Assembly (NCBI GenBank): GCA_910588215.1
Contig: CAJUQJ010000001.1
Location: 124,001-188,000, forward strand
DNA: 64,000 nucleotides
From: an uncultured Lachnospiraceae bacterium
Lineage (GTDB): Bacteria > Bacillota > Clostridia > Lachnospirales > Lachnospiraceae
Direction of reading: 5' to 3'
Shown here: one piece after another, positions 35,971 to 44,600 of the stretch
Numbering within the stretch: the stretch's first letter is position 1
How the letters are laid out: the number at the start of each line of letters is the position of its first letter
Program-made: the position numbers and the translations under genes
Notes under the pieces: generated by a model
Database searches by the model: none
The model's input: the letters and a program-made list of their open reading frames with translations, nothing else
Told to the model about the DNA's origin: nothing

Positions 35971-36201
35971 GTGTTAGCAGTAAAAGGGATATATGACAAT
36001 GGAAAAGTGATTTTAGAGGATGCTCCGTTGATAGAAATGTCTGAGGTTGTTGTTGTGTTCCCTGATAACGGATTAGAGAAATCAGCAGATGAGAGCGCAT
36101 TAGAAAGAAAGAGAGCATTTTTTGATGAGTTTTCCGGGAGCGTCAATAGAATAATTGACTTAAAAGCAGAAAGATTAGGGGCATTAGATGAAAAATATTA
36201 G
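35971..36201 (+). CDS. Antitoxin of a VapBC-like pair
   Basis: A 76-residue protein whose start (LAVKGIYDNGKVILEDAPL) resembles the small beta-hairpin antitoxins of the AF2212-like/VapB group; the C-terminal half is helical and charged, as expected for the toxin-binding part. The start is GTG at 35971, which has GGAGGT (35958-35963) 7 bases upstream. Its coding end overlaps the toxin gene by 14 bp. The region is AT-richer than its neighbours, consistent with acquisition. Confidence 0.78.
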   Translation: MLAVKGIYDNGKVILEDAPLIEMSEVVVVFPDNGLEKSADESALERKRAFFDEFSGSVNRIIDLKAERLGALDEKY

Positions 36202-36619
36202 GGCGTTGGTTGATACGAATGTTATTTTAGACTGGATTATGTTTCGTGAGCCAAATGCAACAAATGCAAAGGTGATTATAGAACAATGTCTTTTTGGGCA
36301 TGTACATGGCTATATTACTTCGCATTCGCTTACTGATATTTTCTATATTCTCAGGAAGGATTTTTCCGTGGAAAAACGAAAGCAGTTATTGAGTCTTCTC
36401 TGTGAAGGTATGAATGTTATTCCGGAAACAAGACAGACAATTCTTCAAGCTTTGAATCGTAAAGAATGGCAGGATTTAGAAGATGCTTTACAAATGCAGT
36501 GCGCAAAAGAAGTAGGTGTAGAATATATTGTCACGCAAAATTTGAAAGATTTTCAGACATCGGAAGTAAAAGCTGTATGTGAGGAAGAGTTTTGTGAGAT
36601 GATAGCCTCCATTTTGTGA
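36188..36619 (+). CDS. PIN-domain toxin (VapC-like endoribonuclease)
   Basis: The 143-residue protein opens with ALVDTNVILDWI: the PIN-domain Asp (D9) and Asn, with further acidic residues in DLEDALQ and a C-terminal VTQNLKDF segment, matching the four-acid metal site. VapC toxins cleave tRNA or rRNA and are blocked by the antitoxin encoded just upstream. Overlap with the antitoxin gene implies coupled translation. It lies between two copies of the spoVAD 3' end, which suggests acquisition by insertion. Confidence 0.82.
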   Translation: MKNIRALVDTNVILDWIMFREPNATNAKVIIEQCLFGHVHGYITSHSLTDIFYILRKDFSVEKRKQLLSLLCEGMNVIPETRQTILQALNRKEWQDLEDALQMQCAKEVGVEYIVTQNLKDFQTSEVKAVCEEEFCEMIASIL

Positions 36620-36665
36620 GGAGTTTAGCATAGAAAAGCATGGTAAAAATAAATGGTTCTAATTT

Positions 36666-36803
36666 GACGGCGAGAGACAGGATACCAATGCGGGCGGCTG
36701 CGGGTGCACTCCTTAGCAAGATCAGCTTCAATGAGGGTCAGAGCATTCCGGGAATTGCGCACGGCGTAGTATTGGAACATTACGAAGGATAGTGCGGTAG
36801 ATG
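36666..36803 (+). pseudogene. Remnant of the spoVAD 3' end
   Basis: Closely matches 34845-35068: the stretches from AGACAGGATACCAATGCGGG and from CTCCTTAGCAAG to GAAGGATAGTGCGGTAGAT are nearly identical. About 80 bases of the matching region are missing between them, with a short shared GCA at the junction. It has no start and cannot be expressed as a useful protein. Confidence 0.9.
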
Positions 36804-36867
36804 TTTGTGGACAGCCGGCTAAAGAGCGGGTGCACGAGCAAGGCCGAGCGACTATGGTAATAAAATG

Positions 36868-36904
36868 AGAGGGACTGTATCAAAAAGGATGCTGTCCCTT
36901 TTTG
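36868..36904 (+). terminator. Intrinsic terminator
   Basis: The stem AGGGAC/GTCCCT, extended by partly paired bases, is followed by TTTTT. It closes the toxin-antitoxin/spoVAD-remnant region. The rest of 36620-37109 has no gene; it leads into the MATE gene. Confidence 0.65.
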
Positions 36905-37109
36905 TGATTGACAAAATTTTGCGAATTTCCTGTTTTCCATGGGCCAAATAGTGATACAATAGTCTAATATATTACTAAGACGGCCATACGGCCCGCCAGA
37001 CTATTTATGGTGGTATGACAATACGTGATATGGATGTTTAGTAAGCAATAGAATAGAGAAATGATATAAGAAACTTAAAAGCTGACAAAAGAAAGGATCC
37101 GGAAAAGCC

Positions 37110-38468
37110 ATGGAAGATACGAAGAAAGTTGCCCTGTTTGAGGAGATGCCTGTACAGAAAGCTGTGATGACGTTGTCCATACCGACGGTACTCAGTTCTC
37201 TTGTGATGGTGATCTATAATCTGGCGGACACTTATTTTGTAGGGATGCTGAACGATCCGGTGCAGAATGCGGCCGTAACACTGGCGGCGCCGGTGCTGCT
37301 TGCATTTAATGCGGTGAACAACCTGTTTGGCGTGGGCACCTCCAGTATGATGAGCCGTGCGTTGGGCAGCAGGGATCATGGACTGGTGCGGCGAAGTTCG
37401 GCGTTTGGATTTTATTGTACGCTGATAGCCGGTGTGTTGTTTTCGCTGTTTTACACGATTTTTCACGATCCGCTGCTGCATGTACTGGGTGCGGATACGG
37501 AGACTGTGGCGGCTACGGCGCAGTATCTGAAATGGACGGTGTCATTCGGAGCGGTTCCCGCGATCTTAAATGTGGTCATGGCGTATATGGTAAGGTCGGA
37601 GGGTGCCTCCCTGCATGCCAGTATCGGGACTATGAGCGGGTGTCTGCTGAACATTATTCTGGATCCTTTCTTTGTGCTGCCCATGGGATTGAATATGGGC
37701 GCAGCCGGGGCAGGACTGGCGACGATGCTTTCTAACTGTGTCGCTTGCGGCTATTTTTTCTTTTTATTATGGAAGAAAAGAGGAGATACCTATGTGTGCA
37801 TCAGACCGTCCATGTTCCGGCCGGACAGGCGGGTGGTCATGGGTGTGTGCGGAGTCGGCATTCCGGCCGCCATTCAGAACCTGCTGAATGTGACGGGCAT
37901 GACGGTCCTCAACAATTTCACGGCGTCTTACGGTTCAGACGCGGTTGCGGCGATGGGGATCGTGCAGAAAGTCAATATGGTACCTATGCAGGTCGCTTTT
38001 GGTCTGTCCCAGGGCATTATGCCGCTGATCAGTTATAACTATGCCAGCGGGAATGTAAAACGCATGAAAAAGACGCTGTTCTTTACGGTGCGGATCGCGG
38101 TCATTTTCCTGGCAGTGGTGGCAGCTGGATATTATCTGGGTGCCGGACAGATCACGGCTCTGTTTATGCGCAATGAAGCGATCATCGCTTACGGGGAGCG
38201 GTTCTTGCGGGGATTCTGCCTGGAACTGCCATTTATGTGTATGGATTTTATTGCGGTGGGTGTCTTCCAGTCCTGCGGTATGGGGGAGAAGTCGCTGGTC
38301 TTTGCGCTGCTTCGGAAGATCGTGTTGGAGATTCCGGCGTTGTATATACTTAATTATCTGTTTCCGCTGTATGGGCTGCCCTATGCCCAGCCGGTCACGG
38401 AGTGGATCTTATGTGCGGCAGCGATAGCGGTACTTGTGCGGATCTTTAAGAAAATGGAAAAACAGTGA
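37110..38468 (+). CDS. MATE-family efflux transporter
   Basis: A 452-residue protein with about twelve membrane segments. The N-terminal region (MTLSIPTVLSSLVMVIYNLADTYFVG) and the mid-protein GLATMLSNCVACGYF are typical of clostridial MATE pumps, which use ion gradients to export organic cations or drugs. GAAAGGATCC precedes the ATG. No substrate can be named. Confidence 0.93.
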   Translation: MEDTKKVALFEEMPVQKAVMTLSIPTVLSSLVMVIYNLADTYFVGMLNDPVQNAAVTLAAPVLLAFNAVNNLFGVGTSSMMSRALGSRDHGLVRRSSAFGFYCTLIAGVLFSLFYTIFHDPLLHVLGADTETVAATAQYLKWTVSFGAVPAILNVVMAYMVRSEGASLHASIGTMSGCLLNIILDPFFVLPMGLNMGAAGAGLATMLSNCVACGYFFFLLWKKRGDTYVCIRPSMFRPDRRVVMGVCGVGIPAAIQNLLNVTGMTVLNNFTASYGSDAVAAMGIVQKVNMVPMQVAFGLSQGIMPLISYNYASGNVKRMKKTLFFTVRIAVIFLAVVAAGYYLGAGQITALFMRNEAIIAYGERFLRGFCLELPFMCMDFIAVGVFQSCGMGEKSLVFALLRKIVLEIPALYILNYLFPLYGLPYAQPVTEWILCAAAIAVLVRIFKKMEKQ

Positions 38469-38614
38469 TGGGTCGGAAAATGATATAGAATAGTGTTTAT
38501 CAAAACCATAAATTGGTTTATACTGTTATAGAAGATACAAGATAGAGACATGTATCGATGCAGGTGATACAAAATCCGTGCATTGGATCAAGAGAAAGGC
38601 ATGGTCATGGATAG

Positions 38615-38959
38615 ATGGAAGATGGCAGAGTGATCATCAAAAGTGCCGGAGCCGGGAAGGCTTCTACAGGCAGCGGCAGTGACAGTCAAAACAGTGGAAA
38701 GACGGATGTGACCGCGGAGGCCATGAATGTACTGGTATCCGGAGTGCTCCATCATGAGGGGAAGACTTTCGTGCGGGTGTCTTTTCTGCGGGGAAAGGAC
38801 TGGGCGGAAGGGATTGTCCCGGACGGTGTGATCGAGAAGTCAGAAGGATTTTCCGGAGAGGAGGTCGGACAGCTGCAGGCCTATCTGGCGGGCGAGAAGG
38901 AAATGTTCCTTCGACAGGCGAAACAGATCAATCCGATCAGGAATCTGTTTCAGATATGA
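38615..38959 (+). CDS. Unrecognised 114-residue protein
   Basis: A low-complexity N-terminus (AGAGKASTGSGSDSQNSGKT), then a basic/hydrophobic beta-like segment (VLVSGVLHHEGKTFVRVSFLRGKDW) and a helical C-terminus. There are no motifs I can name. Start is uncertain: no convincing ribosome binding site lies immediately upstream, and its 3' end is only 40 bases from the epimerase remnant. Confidence 0.5.
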   Translation: MEDGRVIIKSAGAGKASTGSGSDSQNSGKTDVTAEAMNVLVSGVLHHEGKTFVRVSFLRGKDWAEGIVPDGVIEKSEGFSGEEVGQLQAYLAGEKEMFLRQAKQINPIRNLFQI

Positions 38960-38998
38960 TGGAAGAAAAGACAAAAGAGAAAGGAAGGAAAAGCAGAA

Positions 38999-39300
38999 AT
39001 GAAAGCATTGTTTATCGGGGGAACAGGTACGATCAGCACGGCCCGGCGGAGTGGGATCTTCGAGGCGGTCTGCTGGGAGAGAAGTCCAACAGTGTCGTCT
39101 TTGATAATACGAAATTGAAACGGCTGGTGCCGGACTTTGCGGCAACGGTACGTTTTGACCAGGGAGTCAGGATGGCGCTTAAGTATATTAAAGAGCACCC
39201 GGAATGCCAGAAGTTAGATCCGGAATTTGACCAGTGGTGCGACAAGGTGGCAGCGGCACAGGAAGAGACGCTGCGGATCGTGAAGGCGTCAGGGAAGTAG
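38999..39300 (+). pseudogene. NAD-dependent epimerase, internally deleted
   Basis: Begins correctly (AAGGAAGG upstream, then MKALFIGGTGTISTA, the Rossmann dinucleotide-binding loop), but frame 2 runs into a stop at 39113-39115. The true C-terminal part (AEWDLRGGLLGEKSNSVVFD to PEFDQWCDKVAAAQ) is in another frame from about 39040. Some 180-200 internal codons are gone, so the product is inactive. The C-terminal frame extends to 39300. Confidence 0.87.
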
Positions 39301-39428
39301 AGCAGTTTGCCCCGAGACTGCAGACTCGCGTCGGCGTACGTATGGATATAGATATGCGTGGCCTAAAGAGCGACAGACGATGTGGGACGGCGGCTTACAA
39401 GGGATTGACAGGAAGAAGGTGTGAGGCA

Positions 39429-39659
39429 GTGCGGGAGATGGAATTTAAGATGGAGCGTCCCGGATTGTTAAAGGAGGGGGATAAGGTCACCGTGACAGAG
39501 GGTGTCCTTCCCAGTAACTACTATTATACGATAGATCCGTCTCTGGCCATGTCGGGGAATTTCCCCTTCAGGGAGCGTATGATGGAGCGGGAAGGCGTGG
39601 TGACGGAAGTGATCGAGAACGCCAGAGGATTCTACGTGCGAGCAAGGTTCGGGGAGTGA
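39429..39659 (+). CDS. Small unrecognised protein (about 76 aa)
   Basis: A short basic/hydrophobic protein with the central segment PGLLKEGDKVTVTEGVLPSN and a C-terminal REGVVTEVIENARGFYVRARF that looks like a small beta-barrel. A GTG at 39429 or an ATG at 39438 is possible; AAGGTG sits upstream. No family is recognised. It is flanked by the pseudogene and ridA, so it may be a leftover. Confidence 0.5.
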   Translation: MREMEFKMERPGLLKEGDKVTVTEGVLPSNYYYTIDPSLAMSGNFPFRERMMEREGVVTEVIENARGFYVRARFGE

Positions 39660-39781
39660 GAAGTTTCCCGGCGCAGAGCGATGTGAGAGCGTTTGCATCG
39701 GGTTCTGGATAGAATGCGTCGCAGGATAGACAAAGAGAAAGTATGAAGGCAGTAAATTCAAGAAAGGAAGGTATATATATT

Positions 39782-40162
39782 ATGTTAACTAAGGTATCTA
39801 CAGACAAGGCACCGGCAGCGATCGGGCCGTATTCGCAGGGCATTATCGCAGGAGATTTTTTGTTTGCATCGGGACAGATTCCCATCGACCCGGCAAATGG
39901 TGAGATCAAAGGCAGCGATATCACGGAGCAGGCGGAACAGGTGATGAAGAATGTGGGCGCTATCCTGGCTGAAACAGGCACGGATTATGCAAATGTTGTC
40001 AAGACCACCTGCTTTTTAGCGGATATGGCAGATTTTGCGGCGTTCAACGGGGTGTACGAGAAATATTTTACCGAGAAACCGGCCAGAAGCTGCGTGGCGG
40101 TGAAGCAGCTGCCGAAGAATGTGTTGTGTGAAGTGGAAGTAGTGGCATATCTGAAGCAGTAA
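39782..40162 (+). CDS. ridA: RidA-family enamine/imine deaminase
   Basis: A 126-residue YjgF/RidA protein that hydrolyses reactive 2-aminoacrylate-type intermediates from PLP enzymes. The sequence contains PAAIGPYSQGI, FASGQIPIDPANGEI and the C-terminal PARSCVAVKQLPKNVLCEVE with the active-site Arg and Glu. The start is ATG 39782, after AAAGGAAGG. The genes around it do not indicate a pathway. Confidence 0.94.
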   Translation: MLTKVSTDKAPAAIGPYSQGIIAGDFLFASGQIPIDPANGEIKGSDITEQAEQVMKNVGAILAETGTDYANVVKTTCFLADMADFAAFNGVYEKYFTEKPARSCVAVKQLPKNVLCEVEVVAYLKQ

Positions 40163-40369
40163 CCTGGTACTCCGTACGGAAAACCTTTGTACAGATATTT
40201 GGGGTTGTATTCTCAAATGTCTTTGAGCTGTGTTAAATGCATCGGTAAGCAGGGCGATCGTACTGGTTTTGCAGGAGAAAGAAACAATAGAAGAGGTTTA
40301 CATAGTGTGAAAAATCCATATGCGGCAGATTTTTCACACACAAATTTGTGCTTGCGCCCAAATTTGCAG

Positions 40370-40393
40370 ATTAAGCAAGAATGGGGGATTAAT
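40370..40393 (+). repeat. Leader-cassette repeat (class 3)
   Basis: AAGCAAGAATGGGGGATTAAT directly before the aroK ATG; nearly identical to 7565-7585. Both serve as the ribosome-binding region of unrelated genes. Confidence 0.7.
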
Positions 40394-40894
40394 ATGAAAC
40401 AAAAAAATATCGTTCTGATCGGCATGCCAGGTGCGGGGAAGAGCACGGTGGGTGTTGTGCTGGCGAAGAAGCTTGGGTTTGCGTTTCTGGATTCCGATCT
40501 GGTGATCCAGAGCAGAGAAGGCAGGCTTTTGCATGAGATCATTGAGCAGCAGGGGGTGGAGAAATTCTGGTTCATCGAGGAGGAAGCAAATCTTTCCATC
40601 GATGCCGTACGTACCGTGATCGCCACAGGCGGCAGCGTTATCTACGGAAGCAGAGCTATGGAGCATTTAGGGCAAAACGGCATTATTATTTATCTGAAAC
40701 TGTCCTGCAGGGAGATTGCGGGCAGGCTGGGCGATCTGAATGAGCGGGGTGTGACACTGCGGGAAGGACAGACGCTGGAAACACTTTATGAGGAGCGTAC
40801 TCCGCTTTATGAGAAATATGCGCACATTACGATGGATTGTGAGAATCTTTCCATACGCGAGATTGTGGAGGAAATTGTTCGCAGAATAGAATGA
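40394..40894 (+). CDS. aroK: Shikimate kinase
   Basis: Phosphorylates shikimate in aromatic amino-acid synthesis. At 166 aa it is typical. Walker A GMPGAGKST (residues 10-18), the Asp/Arg region DSDLVIQSREGR, and ATGGSVIYG are visible. The ATG at 40394 lies after a class 3 leader; no other aro genes are near. Confidence 0.95.
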   Translation: MKQKNIVLIGMPGAGKSTVGVVLAKKLGFAFLDSDLVIQSREGRLLHEIIEQQGVEKFWFIEEEANLSIDAVRTVIATGGSVIYGSRAMEHLGQNGIIIYLKLSCREIAGRLGDLNERGVTLREGQTLETLYEERTPLYEKYAHITMDCENLSIREIVEEIVRRIE

Positions 40895-41109
40895 GAAGAA
40901 TGCAGGACAAATGGCAGTATGGAATTGGAACTATTACAAAGTTTGTGAGGATCGCACCGAAAATCAGTTTTAGACAGTATAGTTTATTCCGGAATTGCAG
41001 AAAATAATCATAACGATCCTTGGAGAATGATCTGCAGCGATGAAATCGAAGAAGGAACTGCCACGATCATTCCAGATCTGCAGATGTAAAAGAAAGGTGT
41101 GGTATCGGT

Positions 41110-41469
41110 ATGATGGAGTATTTGAATGCATTCTGGGTAGGCGGCTTGATCTGTGCGCTGGTACAGATCCTGCTGGAAAAGACGAAGATGCTGCCGGGAC
41201 GTGTGATGGTGCTGCTCGTATGTCTTGGCGCGGTGATCAGTTTCTTCGGCTGGTATGAACCTCTTATGGAATACGCGGGCGCCGGCGTGAGCGTACCGCT
41301 GCTCGGCTATGGCAATATCCTGATGAAAGGTGTCAAGGAGGCGGTAGCCGAGAATGGCTTCATTGGTCTGTTTCAGGGCGGCTTTAAGACCGGTGCGGTG
41401 GGATGCTGTGCGGCGCTGGTGTTCGGGTATCTGGCCAGCCTGGTGTTTAAGCCGAAGATGAAGGGATGA
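41110..41469 (+). CDS. spoVAE: Stage V sporulation protein AE
   Basis: A 119-residue membrane protein of the SpoVA dipicolinate channel. It has four hydrophobic segments with the characteristic EYLNAFWVGGLICALVQILL, MEYAGAGVSVPLLGYGN and FQGGFKTGAVGCCAALVFGYL. AAAGGTG precedes the ATG (an in-frame ATG follows immediately). It stands alone, ~6 kb from spoVAD, where a spoVA operon would keep them together. No consensus sigma-G promoter is visible directly upstream. Confidence 0.93.
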   Translation: MMEYLNAFWVGGLICALVQILLEKTKMLPGRVMVLLVCLGAVISFFGWYEPLMEYAGAGVSVPLLGYGNILMKGVKEAVAENGFIGLFQGGFKTGAVGCCAALVFGYLASLVFKPKMKG

Positions 41470-41524
41470 GGTCATCTCTCCGTGTTGTTTCCTTTAAGAA
41501 CGACTATGTTTTCGGTCGGTTTTT

Positions 41525-41549
41525 TATGATATAGGAAATTTATATCATA
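41525..41549. promoter_or_regulatory. 9-bp inverted repeat upstream of purL
   Basis: TATGATATA-N7-TATATCATA. It stands ~145 bp before the purL start and may be an operator, or may contain an A/T-rich -10 region. No purine riboswitch or PurBox was recognised. Confidence 0.45.
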
Positions 41550-41693
41550 GGAGTTAGTACGGCGCCTTCGATTTACCTGACTGTCTCGGATAACGGCAGT
41601 GCCGTTTGAGAAAATAGTAGATTGAAATATAGTGGAATGTTTGGCATAATAAAAAAAGATACACGAGGGCGCAGGGATAAAGGAGAAAGCAGC

Positions 41694-44600
41694 ATGGGAA
41701 ACGTGAAACGGGTTTATGTGGAGAAGAAAGAGCCTTTTGCGGTTAAGGCGAGGGAACTGAAAGAGGAGATCGGAAGCTATCTGGGGATTGGCGGAGTGCA
41801 GGATGTCCGTGTGTTTATCCGTTACGATGTGGAGAATCTTTCAGAAGAGGTCTATAGGAAGGCATGCAGGACGGTCTTTTCGGAGCCGCCGGTCGATATT
41901 TTATATGAAGAGGCGATCGAGATTCCGGAGGACGGCAGGGTGTTCAGCGTGGAATACTTGCCGGGGCAGTTTGACCAGCGGGCGGATTCTGCGGTACAGT
42001 GTGTGAAGTTCTTGAAGGAGGATGAGGAACCGCTTATCAGAACGGCGGTCACTTATCTTATAACAGGCGTTATTACCGATGAGGAGTTTGAGAAGATCAA
42101 GGCTTACTGCATCAATCCGGTGGATTCCAGGCAGACGGACATGGTGAAGCCGGATACGCTGGCGACTGACTATGAGGAGCCGGCGGACGTGTCTGTTTTT
42201 ACGGGATTTAAGGACATGGCGGAGACAGAGCTGAGAGCCTTGTATGAGTCTCTGGGGCTGGCCATGACCTTTAAGGACTTCCAGCATATACAGCGTTATT
42301 TTCAGGAGGAGGAGCATAGGGATCCGACGATGACGGAGATCCGTGTATTGGATACTTATTGGTCGGATCACTGTCGGCATACGACTTTTTCTACAGAGTT
42401 GAAAGAGGTTACGTTCGGAGAGGGATATTACGCGGAGCCGATCCGGAAGACTTATGAGGACTATCTTGCTACCAGACAGGAGATCTTCGGGGACAGGCAG
42501 GACAAGTTCGTCTGCCTGATGGATCTGGCGTTGATGGCGATGCGTAAGTTGAAGAAAGACGGCAAACTGGAGGACATGGAGCAGTCTGACGAGATCAATG
42601 CCTGCTCGGTGGTGGTGCCGGTGGAGATGGATTATGGCGAGGGGCCGGTGACCGAGGAGTGGCTTGTGTTCTTTAAGAACGAGACCCACAACCATCCTAC
42701 GGAGATTGAGCCTTTCGGTGGTGCGGCTACTTGTCTGGGCGGTGCGATCCGAGATCCGCTCTCCGGGCGCGGTTATGTGTATCAGGCGATGCGTGTTACG
42801 GGTGCGGCGGATCCCACGGTGCCGGTGGCTGATACGTTGAAGGGCAAACTATCCCAGAAGAAGCTGGTGCGTGGCGCGGCCAGCGGTTACTCTTCCTACG
42901 GCAACCAGATCGGTCTGGCGACGGGGCTGGTGAAGGAGATCTACCATCCCGATTATGTGGCGAAGAGAATGGAGATCGGCGCGGTCATGGGCGCGGCGCC
43001 GCGGAAGAATGTGATCCGTGAGACTTCCGATCCGGATGATGTGATCATCCTTTTAGGCGGCAGAACGGGCCGTGACGGCTGCGGCGGGGCCACGGGATCT
43101 TCCAAGGTGCACACGGAGAGCTCTATCGAGACCTGTGGTGCAGAAGTGCAGAAGGGAAATGCGCCCACGGAACGCAAGATACAGAGATTGTTTCGCCGGG
43201 AGGAAGTGAGCAGGCTGATCAAGAAATGCAATGACTTCGGTGCAGGCGGCGTGTCGGTTGCCATCGGGGAGTTGGCGGACGGATTGGTGGTGGATCTGGA
43301 TAAGGTGCCGAAGAAATACGCGGGCTTAGACGGTACGGAACTGGCAATTTCCGAATCCCAGGAGCGTATGGCTGTTGTCGTTGCGCCCAAGGATGTGGAG
43401 GCTTTCTTAGGTTATGCTGCCGAGGAGAACTTGGAAGCAGTGGAAGTAGCGGTGGTGACGAAAGAACCGAGACTGGTGCTTAAGTGGCGCGGCAGACAGA
43501 TCGTTAATATCGCAAGAGCCTTCTTAGATACCAACGGGGCGCACCAGGAGACAGCCGTCAGCGTGGATATGCCGGAAGAGAAGGATAACTATCTGCGTAA
43601 GATCGCGACTCCAGTGGTAGCGCAGGCCGTAGCAGAAGGTGATGTGAAGAAGGCATGGCTTGCCTTACTTGGTGACTTGAACGTCTGCTCCCAGAAGGGA
43701 CTGGTGGAGATGTTTGACGCTTCCATCGGTGCAGGCAGCGTCTATATGCCTTACGGCGGTAAGTATCAGCTGACGGAGACGCAGGCGATGGTCGCCAAGC
43801 TGCCGGTGTTAAAAGGAAAGACCGATACCGTGACGATGATGAGTTACGGTTTTGATCCCTATCTGTCCAGCTGGAGCCCGTACCACGGCGCGATCTATGC
43901 GGTGACGGAGTCCATGGCCAAGATCGTGGCAAACGGCGGGGATCATAAGACGATTCGCTTTACTTTCCAGGAATATTTCCGACGGATGAGTGAAGAGCCC
44001 AGCCGTTGGAGCCAGCCTTTCGCGGCGCTTCTGGGGGCCTACGACGCGCAGATGGGATATGGGCTGCCTTCTATCGGCGGTAAGGATTCCATGTCCGGCA
44101 CGTTCAACGATATCGATGTGCCGCCCACGCTTGTTTCCTTTGCGGTGGATATCAGCAGGCAGCAGAACATGGTGACGCCGGAACTGAAGAAAGCCGGGGA
44201 TAAGCTGGTACGTTTCCACATCAGGAAAGACCAGTATGACCTGCCGGTCTATGAAGACGTGATGAAAGTATATGACAGCATATTGACGCTGATGGCTGAC
44301 AAGAAGATCAAGGCGGCCTACGCGTTGGATGCCAAAGGTGTGGCGGCAGCGCTCGGCAAGATGGCCTTCGGCAATCAGTTTGGCGTGACGGTGGAGAGCG
44401 GCCTTGCGGCGGAGGCTCTTTTTGATAACGGGCTTGGTGAGATCGTGGCGGAGATGCCGGCGGAGGCTGTGGAAGAACTGGCGGCACAGAAAGGGCCGGG
44501 CCTGGAGTATACGGTGATCGGAACGGTGACCGAGGCGCCCGTATTCGCTTACGGGGATGTGCAGATTACCATGGCGGAGGCTCTTAGTGCATGGACCGGG

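Noticed and set aside
36666..36803. Second functional spoVAD-like gene
   Set aside because: Only the 3' end is present, with an internal loss and no start codon.
41040..41258. Alternative reading frame overlapping spoVAE
   Set aside because: It lies out of frame with the clearly conserved spoVAE and encodes no recognisable protein.
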